Below are positions 7,957 through 17,072 of a stretch of 34,204 nucleotides of DNA, in pieces. The stretch covers positions 1 to 34,204 of the forward strand of contig SXSU01000116.1 in assembly GCA_005793345.1 (NCBI GenBank). Direction: 5' to 3'. The position numbers and the translations under genes are program-made. How positions within the stretch are numbered: position 1 is the first letter of the stretch; each line of letters opens with the position of its first letter. The DNA comes from Bdellovibrionales bacterium. GTDB taxonomy: Bacteria; Bdellovibrionota; Bdellovibrionia; Bdellovibrionales; Bdellovibrionaceae. The notes below the pieces were generated by a model. That model saw only the letters and a list, made by a program, of their open reading frames with translations, did no database searches and had not been told where the DNA came from.

Positions 7957-8673
7957 ATGTATAATAATAAAAATATTATAGTTACTGGTGCAAGTAGGGG
8001 TGTAGGTTTTGAAATAGCGCGTCATTTTATAAGACACGGTGCAAATGTAGTAGGACTAAGTAGAGGTAGTGGTAATATTCGGGATAACAATTATAAACAT
8101 TATTCCGTTGATTTAGGTGATCCAGATTCTATTGTTAGTTGTTTTAAAAATCATATTAATAAAGATTTTAAAAGAATTGATATTCTAATTAATAATGCCG
8201 CAGTAATGACATCTCAATTTTCTATGATCATGCCTATAAAAAATGTCGTAGATATGCTGAATGTAAATTTATTAGGTGTATTCATGGTTTCAAGAGAGAC
8301 TGCTAAGCTTATGAGAGGAAAGGAACCAAGTCGTATAATTAATATTGGATCTATGGCTTCATGTATAGAGCCAATAGGAGATTCGATTTATGCTGCAACA
8401 AAATCTGGTATCACCACTCTTGCAAATGTAATGGCTAAGGAATTTTCTACTTTAAATATTACATGTAATACACTTGCCATAACAGCTATTGAAACCGACA
8501 TGTTAAAATCACATTCGGCAAATGCACAGGTAAAAATAAAGGAAATAATAAATAACCTTCCTATACCACGCATTTCAAAAATAGATGATATATTAAATGT
8601 TATTGATTTTTTTTCATCAGATCGAAGTTCATACATTACTGCACAAACAATTTATTTAGGTGGAATTAATTAA
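7957..8673 (+). CDS. Short-chain dehydrogenase, 3-oxoacyl-ACP reductase-like
   Basis: Classical SDR of 238 residues. The NAD(P) loop is TGASRGVG (10-17), then NNAA at 79-82, catalytic S132 (INIGS), Y145 and K149 (YAATK). The fold and context fit a FabG-like enzyme that reduces a 3-oxoacyl group on the adjacent carrier protein to a 3-hydroxyacyl group. It begins three bases after the carrier gene and its end overlaps the next gene by 14 bases. A sugar ketoreductase role is possible but less likely given the carrier, KAS III and dehydratase genes nearby. Confidence 0.8.
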   Translation: MYNNKNIIVTGASRGVGFEIARHFIRHGANVVGLSRGSGNIRDNNYKHYSVDLGDPDSIVSCFKNHINKDFKRIDILINNAAVMTSQFSMIMPIKNVVDMLNVNLLGVFMVSRETAKLMRGKEPSRIINIGSMASCIEPIGDSIYAATKSGITTLANVMAKEFSTLNITCNTLAITAIETDMLKSHSANAQVKIKEIINNLPIPRISKIDDILNVIDFFSSDRSSYITAQTIYLGGIN

Positions 8674-9316
8674 AGAGAATATTTATTTAATTAGAAATAA
8701 AAAAATATTTTCCTCTAATACTTATTTATATAAACATAAAGTTAATGATGAATGTATAATTATTGATCCCGGATTTGATACAGAATTGATTGATAATAAC
8801 ATTCAGAAAAATAATTTAAAGCCTATAGCTGTTGTTTCAACACACGGTCATTTTGATCATATTGCCAGCGTAAATTTTTTTAAAAATAAATACAATATTC
8901 CATTTTATTTGCATGAGAGTGATTTTAAAATATCACAAAATGCAAACTTTTATTTAAAAGTATCTCAATTAAATTGTAAAATTGAAACGCCAATTCCTGA
9001 TTTTTTATTTAAAGGAGAACTCTACAATTTAAACTTTAAAGATATTAATCTTGAAATTTATAATTTTCCCGGCCACTCTCCCGGAAGCTGTATAATAAAA
9101 ATTGAAAATAACCTTTTTTCTGGCGATATCTTTTATAAAAATGGCTTAGGAATGGGTAGTATACCTAGAGAAAATAAAGAGCAACTAAAGTCATCTATAT
9201 TAAAAATATTTAATATTTTTTTTGATGAAAATTTAATATTACCTGGACATGGTGCATCTGAATACTTAGGAGCAATAAAATGTAATAACATAGAACTAAA
9301 GCAATTTTTAGAATAA
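8660..9316 (+). CDS. Metallo-beta-lactamase-fold hydrolase (glyoxalase II-like)
   Basis: A 218-residue metallohydrolase starting at GTG 8660, overlapping the reductase gene by 14 bases. The two-metal site is complete: THGHFDH (H62, H64, D66, H67), H139 in PGHSPGS, D156 in FSGDIFY and H197 in LPGHG. Family members usually hydrolyse thioesters such as hydroxyacyl-glutathione. Here, among acyl carrier genes, a thioesterase that releases or proofreads acyl groups is a reasonable inference, but no substrate can be read from sequence. Soluble, without a signal peptide. Confidence 0.8.
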   Translation: MELIKENIYLIRNKKIFSSNTYLYKHKVNDECIIIDPGFDTELIDNNIQKNNLKPIAVVSTHGHFDHIASVNFFKNKYNIPFYLHESDFKISQNANFYLKVSQLNCKIETPIPDFLFKGELYNLNFKDINLEIYNFPGHSPGSCIIKIENNLFSGDIFYKNGLGMGSIPRENKEQLKSSILKIFNIFFDENLILPGHGASEYLGAIKCNNIELKQFLE

Positions 9317-9320
9317 AATA

Positions 9321-10325
9321 ATGAAAGGAATAAAAAATAATGGGATAGGAATAATTGGTACTGGTCACTATCTACCTTCAAAAGTTCAATCGAATGAAGA
9401 ACTGTGCGAACTCATTCCTGAGATTACTCCGGAATGGATTCTCAATAAAACAGGTATAAAAAGAAGATATCATATATCTAAAGATGAAACTGCTTCATCA
9501 ATGGCAATTGAAGCAATTAAAAATGCAATTATAGATTCAGGTATTAATATAAATGAAATTGGATTAGTAATTGTGGCTTCATTCAGTCAAGATTATTTGT
9601 TTCCGCCAATGTCTGCAAAGATTCACTCTTATTTCGGATTGCAAAAAGATTGTCAAATCCTTGATATTAATACCAATTGTGTTGGCCTTGTTACCGCTTT
9701 AACAATCGCTTCCGAACGAATGAAAAATAATACTTCAATAAATTCCGCATTAGTTATCGGAGCTGAAGTTTTATCAAAATATACAAATCCAAAAGATAAA
9801 GAAACTGCGGTTTTTTTCAGTGATGGTGCATCAGCTGTTGTATTAGGAAGAGTTGATGATGCTTTAGGGTTTAAAAGCGCTAAATTCATGACGGATTCAT
9901 CAACCTATGAATCGGTTAGAATGAGAGGGGGCGGTTCGTCATTCCCTATTGCAGAAAAATCGGAAGATCATAAAGTATTGTATGTCGAACAAAATGGTTT
10001 AGCTACCTGGAAGCAGGCAATTACTAATTTTCCAATTGTAATTCAAAAATTATTGGAAGAGGAAAATTTAAAAATTCATGAAATTGATTTTTTTATTTTT
10101 CATCAAGCTAATGGTTTTTTGATTGATTATTTAATGAAAAAAATGAAAGTACCGTTATATAAAACGTATACAAATGTTGAAGAAATTGGCAATACTGGTT
10201 CGGCCAGTATTGGAATTGCTTTAAGCGAAGCTTATTCAAACGGCTTAGTTAAAAAGGGAAGTAATTTAGTAATTGCCGGAGTTGGAGCAGGATTTAATTT
10301 TGGAGCCTGTCTCTTTAAGATTTAA
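9321..10325 (+). CDS. 3-oxoacyl-ACP synthase III (FabH-like)
   Basis: Thiolase-fold KAS III, 334 residues, with the full catalytic triad: C120 (NTNCVG), H261 (FHQAN) and N291 (NTGSAS). These enzymes condense a primer acyl-CoA or acyl-ACP with malonyl-ACP. Housekeeping FabH begins fatty acid synthesis, but this copy sits in a glycan locus with two carriers, reductases and a dehydratase, so a short dedicated acyl chain such as 3-oxobutyryl is the likely product. The GIGIIGTGHYLPS start and the GGGSSFP segment fit the family. It lies four bases after the hydrolase gene. Confidence 0.88.
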   Translation: MKGIKNNGIGIIGTGHYLPSKVQSNEELCELIPEITPEWILNKTGIKRRYHISKDETASSMAIEAIKNAIIDSGININEIGLVIVASFSQDYLFPPMSAKIHSYFGLQKDCQILDINTNCVGLVTALTIASERMKNNTSINSALVIGAEVLSKYTNPKDKETAVFFSDGASAVVLGRVDDALGFKSAKFMTDSSTYESVRMRGGGSSFPIAEKSEDHKVLYVEQNGLATWKQAITNFPIVIQKLLEEENLKIHEIDFFIFHQANGFLIDYLMKKMKVPLYKTYTNVEEIGNTGSASIGIALSEAYSNGLVKKGSNLVIAGVGAGFNFGACLFKI

Positions 10326-10341
10326 AAAATCAAATAAATTT

Positions 10342-11274
10342 ATGGAAAATATAAAAAACGAAGTAGCTTTTTTTAATGAATTAGTTGCTGAAATAGAAAA
10401 AAAAGACAAGTTACATTCTAAAAAAATTAATGGAAATATTTCTTACATAAAAGAACATTTTCCTGCTCAACTTGATGAATTACTTGGATTGGTAAAAGCG
10501 TATTTTGATAATTTGGGACTTGATTCAGTGCGTGTAGCAAGTGATTATTTAAAAATGATTAAAGATATGCGTACCGAAGGCTTATATTTTTATAAGCACG
10601 GAAAGTATAGATGCGACAACCAATATATTGCTAACGAGTATGTTTACTCTAAGCCTGAGATAATGTCCTATTACATGAATGCGTTATTAGTTTCGCAAGT
10701 AATGTGGAAACACCATTTTAATATTTTCATGTACTTTCAAAGTCATCTTAAAACTTTATTTAAAAGTAAATCAAAACTTAGCATTCTTGATATTGGTCCA
10801 GGTCACGGTTTTTTTTCTTACTTAGTAAAGAAAGAATTTCCAGACTACGAAAAAATCGATATTGTAGACATTAGTGATACATCACTTGAAATGACCAAAA
10901 AAATTATTGGCTTTGATGACGAAAAAATTAATTATACTAAAAAAGATATTTTTGATTATGACGATTCAAACAAATACGATTTTATTGTTTTGGGTGAAGT
11001 TTTAGAACACTTAGATGAACCGAAACAAATTTTAATTAAACTTTCAAAACTATTAAAGCCTAGCGGACTTTTGTGGATTACAACTCCCACAAACTCTCCT
11101 GCATTGGACCACGTTTATCTATTTAAAACTAAAGAAGAAGTATTACTGTTAATTTCTGAATCAGGGTTGGTGACAGTTGATTCATGTAATTATTTTGCAG
11201 AAGATGTGGATGAGCAAACTGCTTTAAAAAATAAGATTACAAACTTGGTTGGACTATTTTGTAAAAATATATAA
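10342..11274 (+). CDS. Class I SAM-dependent methyltransferase
   Basis: The chosen ATG at 10342 gives 310 residues and avoids the 53-base overlap that the earlier in-frame start at 10273 would create. The AdoMet-binding motif I is ILDIGPGHGFFS, followed by IDIVDIS (motif II acidic end) and the FIVLGEVLEHLDEP segment typical of class I enzymes. About 120 N-terminal residues precede the Rossmann core and are not recognised. Lying between KAS III and the MaoC-FabG fusion, it may methylate an acyl intermediate on carbon or oxygen, but a sugar O-methyltransferase role cannot be excluded. Confidence 0.78.
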   Translation: MENIKNEVAFFNELVAEIEKKDKLHSKKINGNISYIKEHFPAQLDELLGLVKAYFDNLGLDSVRVASDYLKMIKDMRTEGLYFYKHGKYRCDNQYIANEYVYSKPEIMSYYMNALLVSQVMWKHHFNIFMYFQSHLKTLFKSKSKLSILDIGPGHGFFSYLVKKEFPDYEKIDIVDISDTSLEMTKKIIGFDDEKINYTKKDIFDYDDSNKYDFIVLGEVLEHLDEPKQILIKLSKLLKPSGLLWITTPTNSPALDHVYLFKTKEEVLLLISESGLVTVDSCNYFAEDVDEQTALKNKITNLVGLFCKNI

Positions 11275-11276
11275 AC

Positions 11277-12464
11277 ATGAAAAAATATTTAGATATAAAT
11301 GTTGGCGATAAGGAAACACTTAGTCATACTATAACTAAAAACGATATCGATAAATTTGTTCAGCTTACTGGTGATGACAATCGCTTGCATGTAGATGAAA
11401 AATTTGCAAGTGCCACTCATTTTAAAAAACCGGTAGTACATGGTATGCTTGGGGCTTCTTTTATTTCAACCATCATTGGTACTAAATTACCTGGTGATGG
11501 AGCTTTGTGGTTTTCACAATCGCTAGAGTTTTTATTACCAGTTAGAATTGGAGATATATTAACTGTCACCGCTGAAGTAATAAAAAAAAATGATAAAGAA
11601 CAGATCATTGAACTTAAAACAGAGATCCATAATCAAAATCGTCAAATAGTTACCAAAGGCATTGCTAAAGTAAAAGTAATTGAAACGGAAGCGGAGTCTG
11701 TTGAATTTGAGAAAAAAAATGATATTTTAAAAACTGCAATGGTTATTGGAGGTACTGGAGGTATTGGTAAAGCAACCTGTATTCAATTAGCAAAAGAAGG
11801 ATATAATTTAATAATTCATTATAATAATAACAAAATATTAGCCGAAGAACTTAAGACAGAAGTTGAAAAATATAATCAAAAAGCTATTATAGTAAGTGCC
11901 AATATTTTAAATGATTCTGAAATTAAAGAGATGGTTTCTAAGGGGATTAGAGCATTTAATAAAATAGATGTACTTGTAAATTGTGCTGCAACTGTAATAC
12001 CAAATATTAAATTTAAAGATCTGGTGTGGAGTGATTATTTTAAGCAAATTGAGATTAATATTAAATCAACCTTTACTATTATTCATGCTGTTGTTCCTGA
12101 AATGATAAAAAATGGTTACGGTAAAATCATCAATATTGGTAGTTTTTCTACTGAAAAACCAAATGCCGATTGGTCGCATTATATTACTGCAAAATCTGCT
12201 TTAATTGGTTTAACAAAATCATTAGCGTTTGAGTTGGCTCCTAAAGGAGTAAGAATAAATATGGTTACGCCAAGTTTAGTAAATACAGAGTTAACTGCCG
12301 ACATTCCCGAAAAGATAAAATTGTTAACTGCCGCACAAACTCCACTTAGGAGACTAGCTCTAGCTGAAGATGTTGCCGGTGTTATTTGTTTTTTAGCTTC
12401 AAATAAATCAGATTTTCTTGCCGGAGAAAATATCCGAGTTAATGGCGGTCAAATAATGATTTAA
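11277..12464 (+). CDS. MaoC-like dehydratase fused to FabG-like ketoreductase
   Basis: One 395-residue chain with two domains. Residues 1-135 are a hotdog-fold (R)-hydratase of the MaoC/PhaJ type with D33 and H38 in the TGDDNRLH motif, then PVVHGMLGAS. Residues 150-395 are an SDR: IGGTGGIG (157-164), VNCAA (234-238), INIGSFS, Y302/K306 (YITAK) and C-terminal VNGGQIMI. Together they would reduce a 3-oxoacyl thioester and interconvert the 3-hydroxy and 2,3-unsaturated forms. Two bases separate it from the methyltransferase and six from the FkbH-like gene. The fusion argues that both steps act on one carrier-bound intermediate. Confidence 0.85.
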   Translation: MKKYLDINVGDKETLSHTITKNDIDKFVQLTGDDNRLHVDEKFASATHFKKPVVHGMLGASFISTIIGTKLPGDGALWFSQSLEFLLPVRIGDILTVTAEVIKKNDKEQIIELKTEIHNQNRQIVTKGIAKVKVIETEAESVEFEKKNDILKTAMVIGGTGGIGKATCIQLAKEGYNLIIHYNNNKILAEELKTEVEKYNQKAIIVSANILNDSEIKEMVSKGIRAFNKIDVLVNCAATVIPNIKFKDLVWSDYFKQIEINIKSTFTIIHAVVPEMIKNGYGKIINIGSFSTEKPNADWSHYITAKSALIGLTKSLAFELAPKGVRINMVTPSLVNTELTADIPEKIKLLTAAQTPLRRLALAEDVAGVICFLASNKSDFLAGENIRVNGGQIMI

Positions 12465-12470
12465 TTTTTT

Positions 12471-14207
12471 ATGGAAAATTTAAAATACACCGAAATCTTA
12501 CAACTAAATAAAGCATTAGTTGGCACTATTCCTTCCAAGCCATATGAAATTGGAGTTCTTTCTAATGTTACAGTAAATTCTTTTAAAGAAGTTTTAGAAT
12601 ATACGTGCAGATTAAATAAAATTGAACCAAAAGTAGAAATTGGTAATTTTGATAATATTGTTCAAGACAGTGCAGTATTTAAGAATAAAGATATTATCAT
12701 AATTTTTTACGATGTATTAAATATTGTTGATCAGGTTTCTGATTTTTTTGAAGATCTTGAAGAAGGACAGTATAACAACTTAAAAATTAAAATATTTTCC
12801 GAGATCAATATTATTTTAGAAAACCTTAATAATACAGCCTCAGTTATTTTCAACTCATTTTCATCGTCTTATTATTATTATAATAATGTTCAGGTTTCTA
12901 AGATTGAAACTTTTGTAAAAGAATTAAATGGCTATTTAGAGCAAAGGAAAACAAATAATGTTTCTATTGTAAATATTGATAAACTATTCACACAGATAGG
13001 GCTTAAACAGTCAATCGATTATCGTTTTTATCATTCTTCAAAAGCACCTTATACTTTTACTTTCTTTAAAAATTATGTTTCTACAATTGAATCTGTCTTT
13101 TTAAGAAACACCGGTAAGCTTAAGAAGGCAATTATTTTTGATTGTGATAATACACTTTGGAAGGGTGTATTAGGCGAAGATGGAATGGATGGTATTGATA
13201 TGTCGCCAACTTCAAAATCAGGCAAATTCTATCACTTAGTTCAGCGTATAGCTTTATTCTTAAGTAAACGTGGTGTGCTAGTTGGTTTATGTAGTAAAAA
13301 TAACGAGCAAGATGTGTTAGATGTATTAAGAAATCATAAGGAAATGATTTTAAAAGAAGATCACATTTTGGTCAAAAAAGTTAATTGGATAGATAAAGCA
13401 AATAACCTGAGAGCCATTGCTTCTGAATTAAATATAGGAACTGATAGTTTAGTTTTTGTGGATGATTCTAATTTTGAAATAAATTTAATTAAAGAACAAA
13501 TTCCTGAAATAACCACCATACAGGTACCAACTTCAATTGCAGATTATCCCGATTTGATTTTAAAAAACGTTTACAAACATTTTAATTTGGTTTTAAATAA
13601 TGATGATATTAACAAAACTAAAATATATAAACAACAATTTGAGCGCGAAAATAGTAAAACTACTTTTAGTTCTATTGAAGATTATTTAGCCTCTTTAGAA
13701 ATTGAAATAACTGTTGTGAAAAATGATAATACATACATGCCTCGAATTGCTCAATTAACACAAAAAACCAATCAATTTAATTTAACAACTTGTCGTTACA
13801 CCGAGAGTCAGATTGATCAACTTATTAAAGATAAAAAATATGGAGTATATGCCATGTTCGTAAGTGATAAATTTGGTGATAATGGTTTAACTGGTGTTTG
13901 TATTGTTAAAGAGGATGAAAAACATTCGGAAAATGTGATAATCGATTCATTTCTGATGAGTTGTCGTATTATTGGCAGGAATATTGAGTTCGTTTTCATG
14001 AACCATATTATCAAAGACCTTGCAAATAAAGGATACCAATCAATTATAGCAGATTTTATCCCAACTAAAAAAAATGCTCTGGTTGAATATTTTTATGATA
14101 AAGTTGGCTTTAATCTTAAAGAAAATAAAGATGGAGTTAAGAATTACACACAGAATATTACTAATTTCGATTTGAAAAAAATTGATTATATTAAAATAAA
14201 TAGTTGA
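12471..14207 (+). CDS. FkbH-like HAD-IIIC protein with GNAT-like C-terminus
   Basis: A 578-residue FkbH-family protein. The HAD core begins at FDCDNTLWKGVLGEDG (D224, D226), with LCSKNN and FVDDSNFE as later HAD motifs. The C-terminal part carries QKTNQFNLTT and SFLMSCRIIGRNIE, the hallmark of the FkbH acyltransferase-like end. The first ~200 residues match the extra N-terminal region of long family members. Characterised FkbH proteins dephosphorylate 1,3-bisphosphoglycerate and load a glyceryl unit onto an acyl carrier. Two carriers lie in this locus, one 23 bases downstream. A glyceryl or derived hydroxyacyl unit is therefore possible, but members in glycan loci have little direct biochemistry and the substrate is uncertain. 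Confidence 0.85.
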   Translation: MENLKYTEILQLNKALVGTIPSKPYEIGVLSNVTVNSFKEVLEYTCRLNKIEPKVEIGNFDNIVQDSAVFKNKDIIIIFYDVLNIVDQVSDFFEDLEEGQYNNLKIKIFSEINIILENLNNTASVIFNSFSSSYYYYNNVQVSKIETFVKELNGYLEQRKTNNVSIVNIDKLFTQIGLKQSIDYRFYHSSKAPYTFTFFKNYVSTIESVFLRNTGKLKKAIIFDCDNTLWKGVLGEDGMDGIDMSPTSKSGKFYHLVQRIALFLSKRGVLVGLCSKNNEQDVLDVLRNHKEMILKEDHILVKKVNWIDKANNLRAIASELNIGTDSLVFVDDSNFEINLIKEQIPEITTIQVPTSIADYPDLILKNVYKHFNLVLNNDDINKTKIYKQQFERENSKTTFSSIEDYLASLEIEITVVKNDNTYMPRIAQLTQKTNQFNLTTCRYTESQIDQLIKDKKYGVYAMFVSDKFGDNGLTGVCIVKEDEKHSENVIIDSFLMSCRIIGRNIEFVFMNHIIKDLANKGYQSIIADFIPTKKNALVEYFYDKVGFNLKENKDGVKNYTQNITNFDLKKIDYIKINS

Positions 14208-14230
14208 TTTAATATTTTAAAAAAATATAT

Positions 14231-14461
14231 ATGACAAACATGAAAATTAAAGAAGTAATGAGTGCAGTGTTCGAGATTCCTGTTGAATCTATTTTGGATG
14301 ATTCATCTACTGATAACCTTGAGAACTGGGATTCTCTTAGACATTTAAATTTAATTCTTGCGTTAGAAGAAGAGTTTGGAATTTCAATACCTGATGATGA
14401 AGTTGGTAATTTGGTAAATTATAAATTAATACAAATCACAATAAATGAACTTGTCAAATAG
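14231..14461 (+). CDS. Acyl carrier protein (second copy)
   Basis: A 76-residue carrier with attachment serine S35 in the motif NWDSLRHLNLI, followed by the acidic helix ALEEEFGISIPDDE. Length and composition are typical of stand-alone carriers. A second in-frame ATG three codons later (MKIKEVM) is an equally good start. Its end overlaps the acyl-AMP ligase gene by 17 bases, so those two products probably work together, with the ligase charging this carrier. The FkbH-like protein just upstream is the alternative loader. Confidence 0.88.
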   Translation: MTNMKIKEVMSAVFEIPVESILDDSSTDNLENWDSLRHLNLILALEEEFGISIPDDEVGNLVNYKLIQITINELVK

Positions 14462-15800
14462 CTCACAATTTTTTTTTAATAATTTTAAAATTTATAATAA
14501 TAAAGTTGCTGTAATTTGGCATAATAAAAGCTATACTTATGCTGAAATTTTAGAAAAGATAGAATATTGGCAACTTAAATTAAATATAATATCAGAAGGA
14601 TCAGTTGTCGGGCTTGAGAGTGATTTTTCACCAGAAACTATTGCTATTTTATTTACCCTTATTAGAAAAAATGCAATAATAGTACCATTAGATATTTCAC
14701 AATCTGAAAAAAATTCTCAAAAAATAGAAATTGCCCAAATTGATTTTCTAATAAAAATTAATTATTTTGAAGATGTAGAGATTTTAAATTATAAAAAAGA
14801 TAAAAGTAAAATTTTACTTTATGATAGTTTAATTAAATCGAGAACACCAGGACTAGTCTTATTTACATCTGGTTCTTCTGGTCAACCGAAAGCCGCTTTC
14901 CATAATTTATCCAAATTACTCTTAAAATTTCAAACCAGAAGAGCTTCTTTGTTGACTATAAATTTTTTATTATTTGACCATTGGGGAGGTTTAAACACCC
15001 TTTTTCATATACTATCAAATGGCGGTACTGTTGTTTTCTTGGAAAATAGAAATCCTGACTATGTTTGTGAATTAATAGATAAATGGAAAGTAGAATTACT
15101 TCCAACTTCACCTACATTTTTGAATATGATGCTTTTAAGTAGGGCATATGAAAGACACAATCTCAAAAGTTTAAAAATTATTACATACGGTTCTGAACCT
15201 ATGCCTGAGTCTGTGCTACAAAAATTAAATTTAACTTTTCCAAATATTAAACTACAACAAACTTATGGTTTAATTGAACTAGGCGTTTTGAGTTCAAAGT
15301 CAAAAGAAAATGAATCGTTATGGGTTAAAATTGGTGGGAATGGATATGAAACAAGAGTTGTAGATGGGTTATTAGAAATAAAGTCAGACTCTGCAATGAT
15401 TGGTTACTTAAACGCCGAAAGTCCATATACAGAAGATGGATGGTTTAAAACAGGCGATGCAGTTGAAGTTGATGGTGATTTTTTTAAAATATTAGGACGA
15501 AAATCAGAGCTGATTAATGTAGGTGGAGAGAAAGTTTATCCTCAAGAAGTAGAGAATGTTATTATTTTAATTGATAATGTTCTTGACGTTCAGGTTTATG
15601 GTGAAAAACATCCATTCACAGGCAATATTGTATGTGCCAACATATTAATTAATTTAGAAACTGATAAAGATTTGGTTAAACGTTTAATTAAAAATATCTG
15701 TAAAGAAAAACTAGAACCGTTTAAAAATCCAATTAAAATAAATTTCGTTTATAAGCCATTTTATTCCAATAGATTCAAAAAAGAACGATTTAAAATATAG
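14445..15800 (+). CDS. AMP-forming acyl ligase (ANL superfamily)
   Basis: A 451-residue adenylate-forming enzyme, somewhat shorter than the usual 500-550. The phosphate loop LFTSGSSGQPKA is at 139-150, then QTYGLIELG (A5), DGWFKTGD (A7), GRKSELINVGGEKVYP (A8), and a lysine-rich C-terminus FKKERFKI that supplies the A10 lysine. It activates a carboxylic acid as acyl-AMP and transfers it to CoA or a carrier pantetheine. The 17-base overlap with the second carrier gene points to acyl-ACP ligase activity. The substrate is unknown. It closes the acyl-assembly block. Confidence 0.87.
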   Translation: MNLSNSSQFFFNNFKIYNNKVAVIWHNKSYTYAEILEKIEYWQLKLNIISEGSVVGLESDFSPETIAILFTLIRKNAIIVPLDISQSEKNSQKIEIAQIDFLIKINYFEDVEILNYKKDKSKILLYDSLIKSRTPGLVLFTSGSSGQPKAAFHNLSKLLLKFQTRRASLLTINFLLFDHWGGLNTLFHILSNGGTVVFLENRNPDYVCELIDKWKVELLPTSPTFLNMMLLSRAYERHNLKSLKIITYGSEPMPESVLQKLNLTFPNIKLQQTYGLIELGVLSSKSKENESLWVKIGGNGYETRVVDGLLEIKSDSAMIGYLNAESPYTEDGWFKTGDAVEVDGDFFKILGRKSELINVGGEKVYPQEVENVIILIDNVLDVQVYGEKHPFTGNIVCANILINLETDKDLVKRLIKNICKEKLEPFKNPIKINFVYKPFYSNRFKKERFKI

Positions 15801-15801
15801 T

Positions 15802-17067
15802 ATGAATTTATTACAAATTTGCAAAGAATTATACCCAATTTACAGAAGTATTACTGGCAATGGAGTTAGAGAATCTTTAAAAATCTTACAAAAATATGTA
15901 AATTTTAAAATACATGAAATTCCATCAGGAACTAAGGTTTTTGATTGGACTGTACCTGAGGAGTGGAACATTAAAAGTGCTTTCGTTGTCGATCTTTCAA
16001 CTAATGAGGTTGTGATTGATTTTAAAAATCATAATCTTCACGTAGTTGGTTATTCAGTGCCAATTGATGAAGTAATTGATTTTAATGAATTAGATGAGCA
16101 TTTGTATTTTAATGAAAAACTGCCCAGTGCAATACCTTATGTAACTTCTTATTATAATAAAAACTGGGGTTTTTGCATTGCATTCAATGAATATTTGAAA
16201 CTTAATCGAAGTTCTAAATACAAAGTTTTTATAGATTCTGATTTTAATCAAAATGGTTCACTAACATATGCTGAACTGGTTATTCCTGGTGAAACTGAAA
16301 AAGAGATATTCTTTTCTTCCTATATTTGTCATCCTCAAATGTGTAACAATGAGCTAAGTGGACCAGTAGTACTTACTGCTTTAGCAAGTTATATTTCTGC
16401 ATGTAAATTACTAAAATATACTTATCGTTTTGTTCTTATTCCTGAGACAATAGGGTCTATAGCTTATTTGAGTAAACATATTACTAAACTGAAAAAAAAC
16501 GTTATTGCGGGTTATAATTTGACATGCCTTGGAGATGAGGGAGAGTTTAGTTATATTCCATCTAGGTTAGGCAACACATTATCAGATAAAATAGCACTTC
16601 ACGTTTTAAATTCGAATTTCCCAAATTTTATTTCTTATAGTTGGTTAGATAGAGGGAGTGATGAGAGGCAATATTGTGCACCTGGAATAGATTTACCAAT
16701 TTGTTCAATAACTAGAACCAAATATGGAAAATATCCTGAGTATCACACATCATTAGATGATTTTAACTTAATTAGTGAAAATGCTCTACAAAAAAGTTTT
16801 GATCTTTACAAACAATTAATTCATATACTTGAAACTGATTGTTATCCCAGTCTAAATGTTTTGTGTGAGCCTCAACTTGGAAAGAGAGGATTATATCCCA
16901 ATATTTCAACAGTAAATAGTGGGCAAACCGTTCGTGATTTGATGAATTTTATTTCTTATTGTGATGGTAATCATTCCTTACTTGACATTTCTAATATTCT
17001 AAAATTAGATTATACAAATTGTATAGATTTATATTCTAAATTATTTAAAGCTAATTTGTTAAAATAA
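15802..17067 (+). CDS. DUF4910/DUF2172 zinc aminopeptidase-like protein
   Basis: A 421-residue protein of the DUF4910 family (DUF2172 insert plus a C-terminal winged helix), an M28-like metallopeptidase fold. Marks are YPIYRSITGNGVRE at the N-terminus, KVFDWTVPEEW, YICHPQMCNNELSGP with metal-site residues, IPETIGSIAYLSKH, RGSDERQYCAPGIDLP, and EYHTSLDD. Such genes recur in O-antigen and capsule loci, but I know of no established glycan role. It may trim an amino-acid or amide-bearing intermediate, or deacylate a sugar. It starts one base after the ligase gene. No signal peptide, so cytoplasmic. Confidence 0.8.
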   Translation: MNLLQICKELYPIYRSITGNGVRESLKILQKYVNFKIHEIPSGTKVFDWTVPEEWNIKSAFVVDLSTNEVVIDFKNHNLHVVGYSVPIDEVIDFNELDEHLYFNEKLPSAIPYVTSYYNKNWGFCIAFNEYLKLNRSSKYKVFIDSDFNQNGSLTYAELVIPGETEKEIFFSSYICHPQMCNNELSGPVVLTALASYISACKLLKYTYRFVLIPETIGSIAYLSKHITKLKKNVIAGYNLTCLGDEGEFSYIPSRLGNTLSDKIALHVLNSNFPNFISYSWLDRGSDERQYCAPGIDLPICSITRTKYGKYPEYHTSLDDFNLISENALQKSFDLYKQLIHILETDCYPSLNVLCEPQLGKRGLYPNISTVNSGQTVRDLMNFISYCDGNHSLLDISNILKLDYTNCIDLYSKLFKANLLK

Positions 17068-17072
17068 AATAA

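Noticed and set aside
10273..10341. Longer N-terminus for the methyltransferase before MENIKNEV
   Set aside because: It overlaps the C-terminal coding sequence of the KAS III gene by 53 bases; a good ATG at 10342 follows directly after the KAS III stop.
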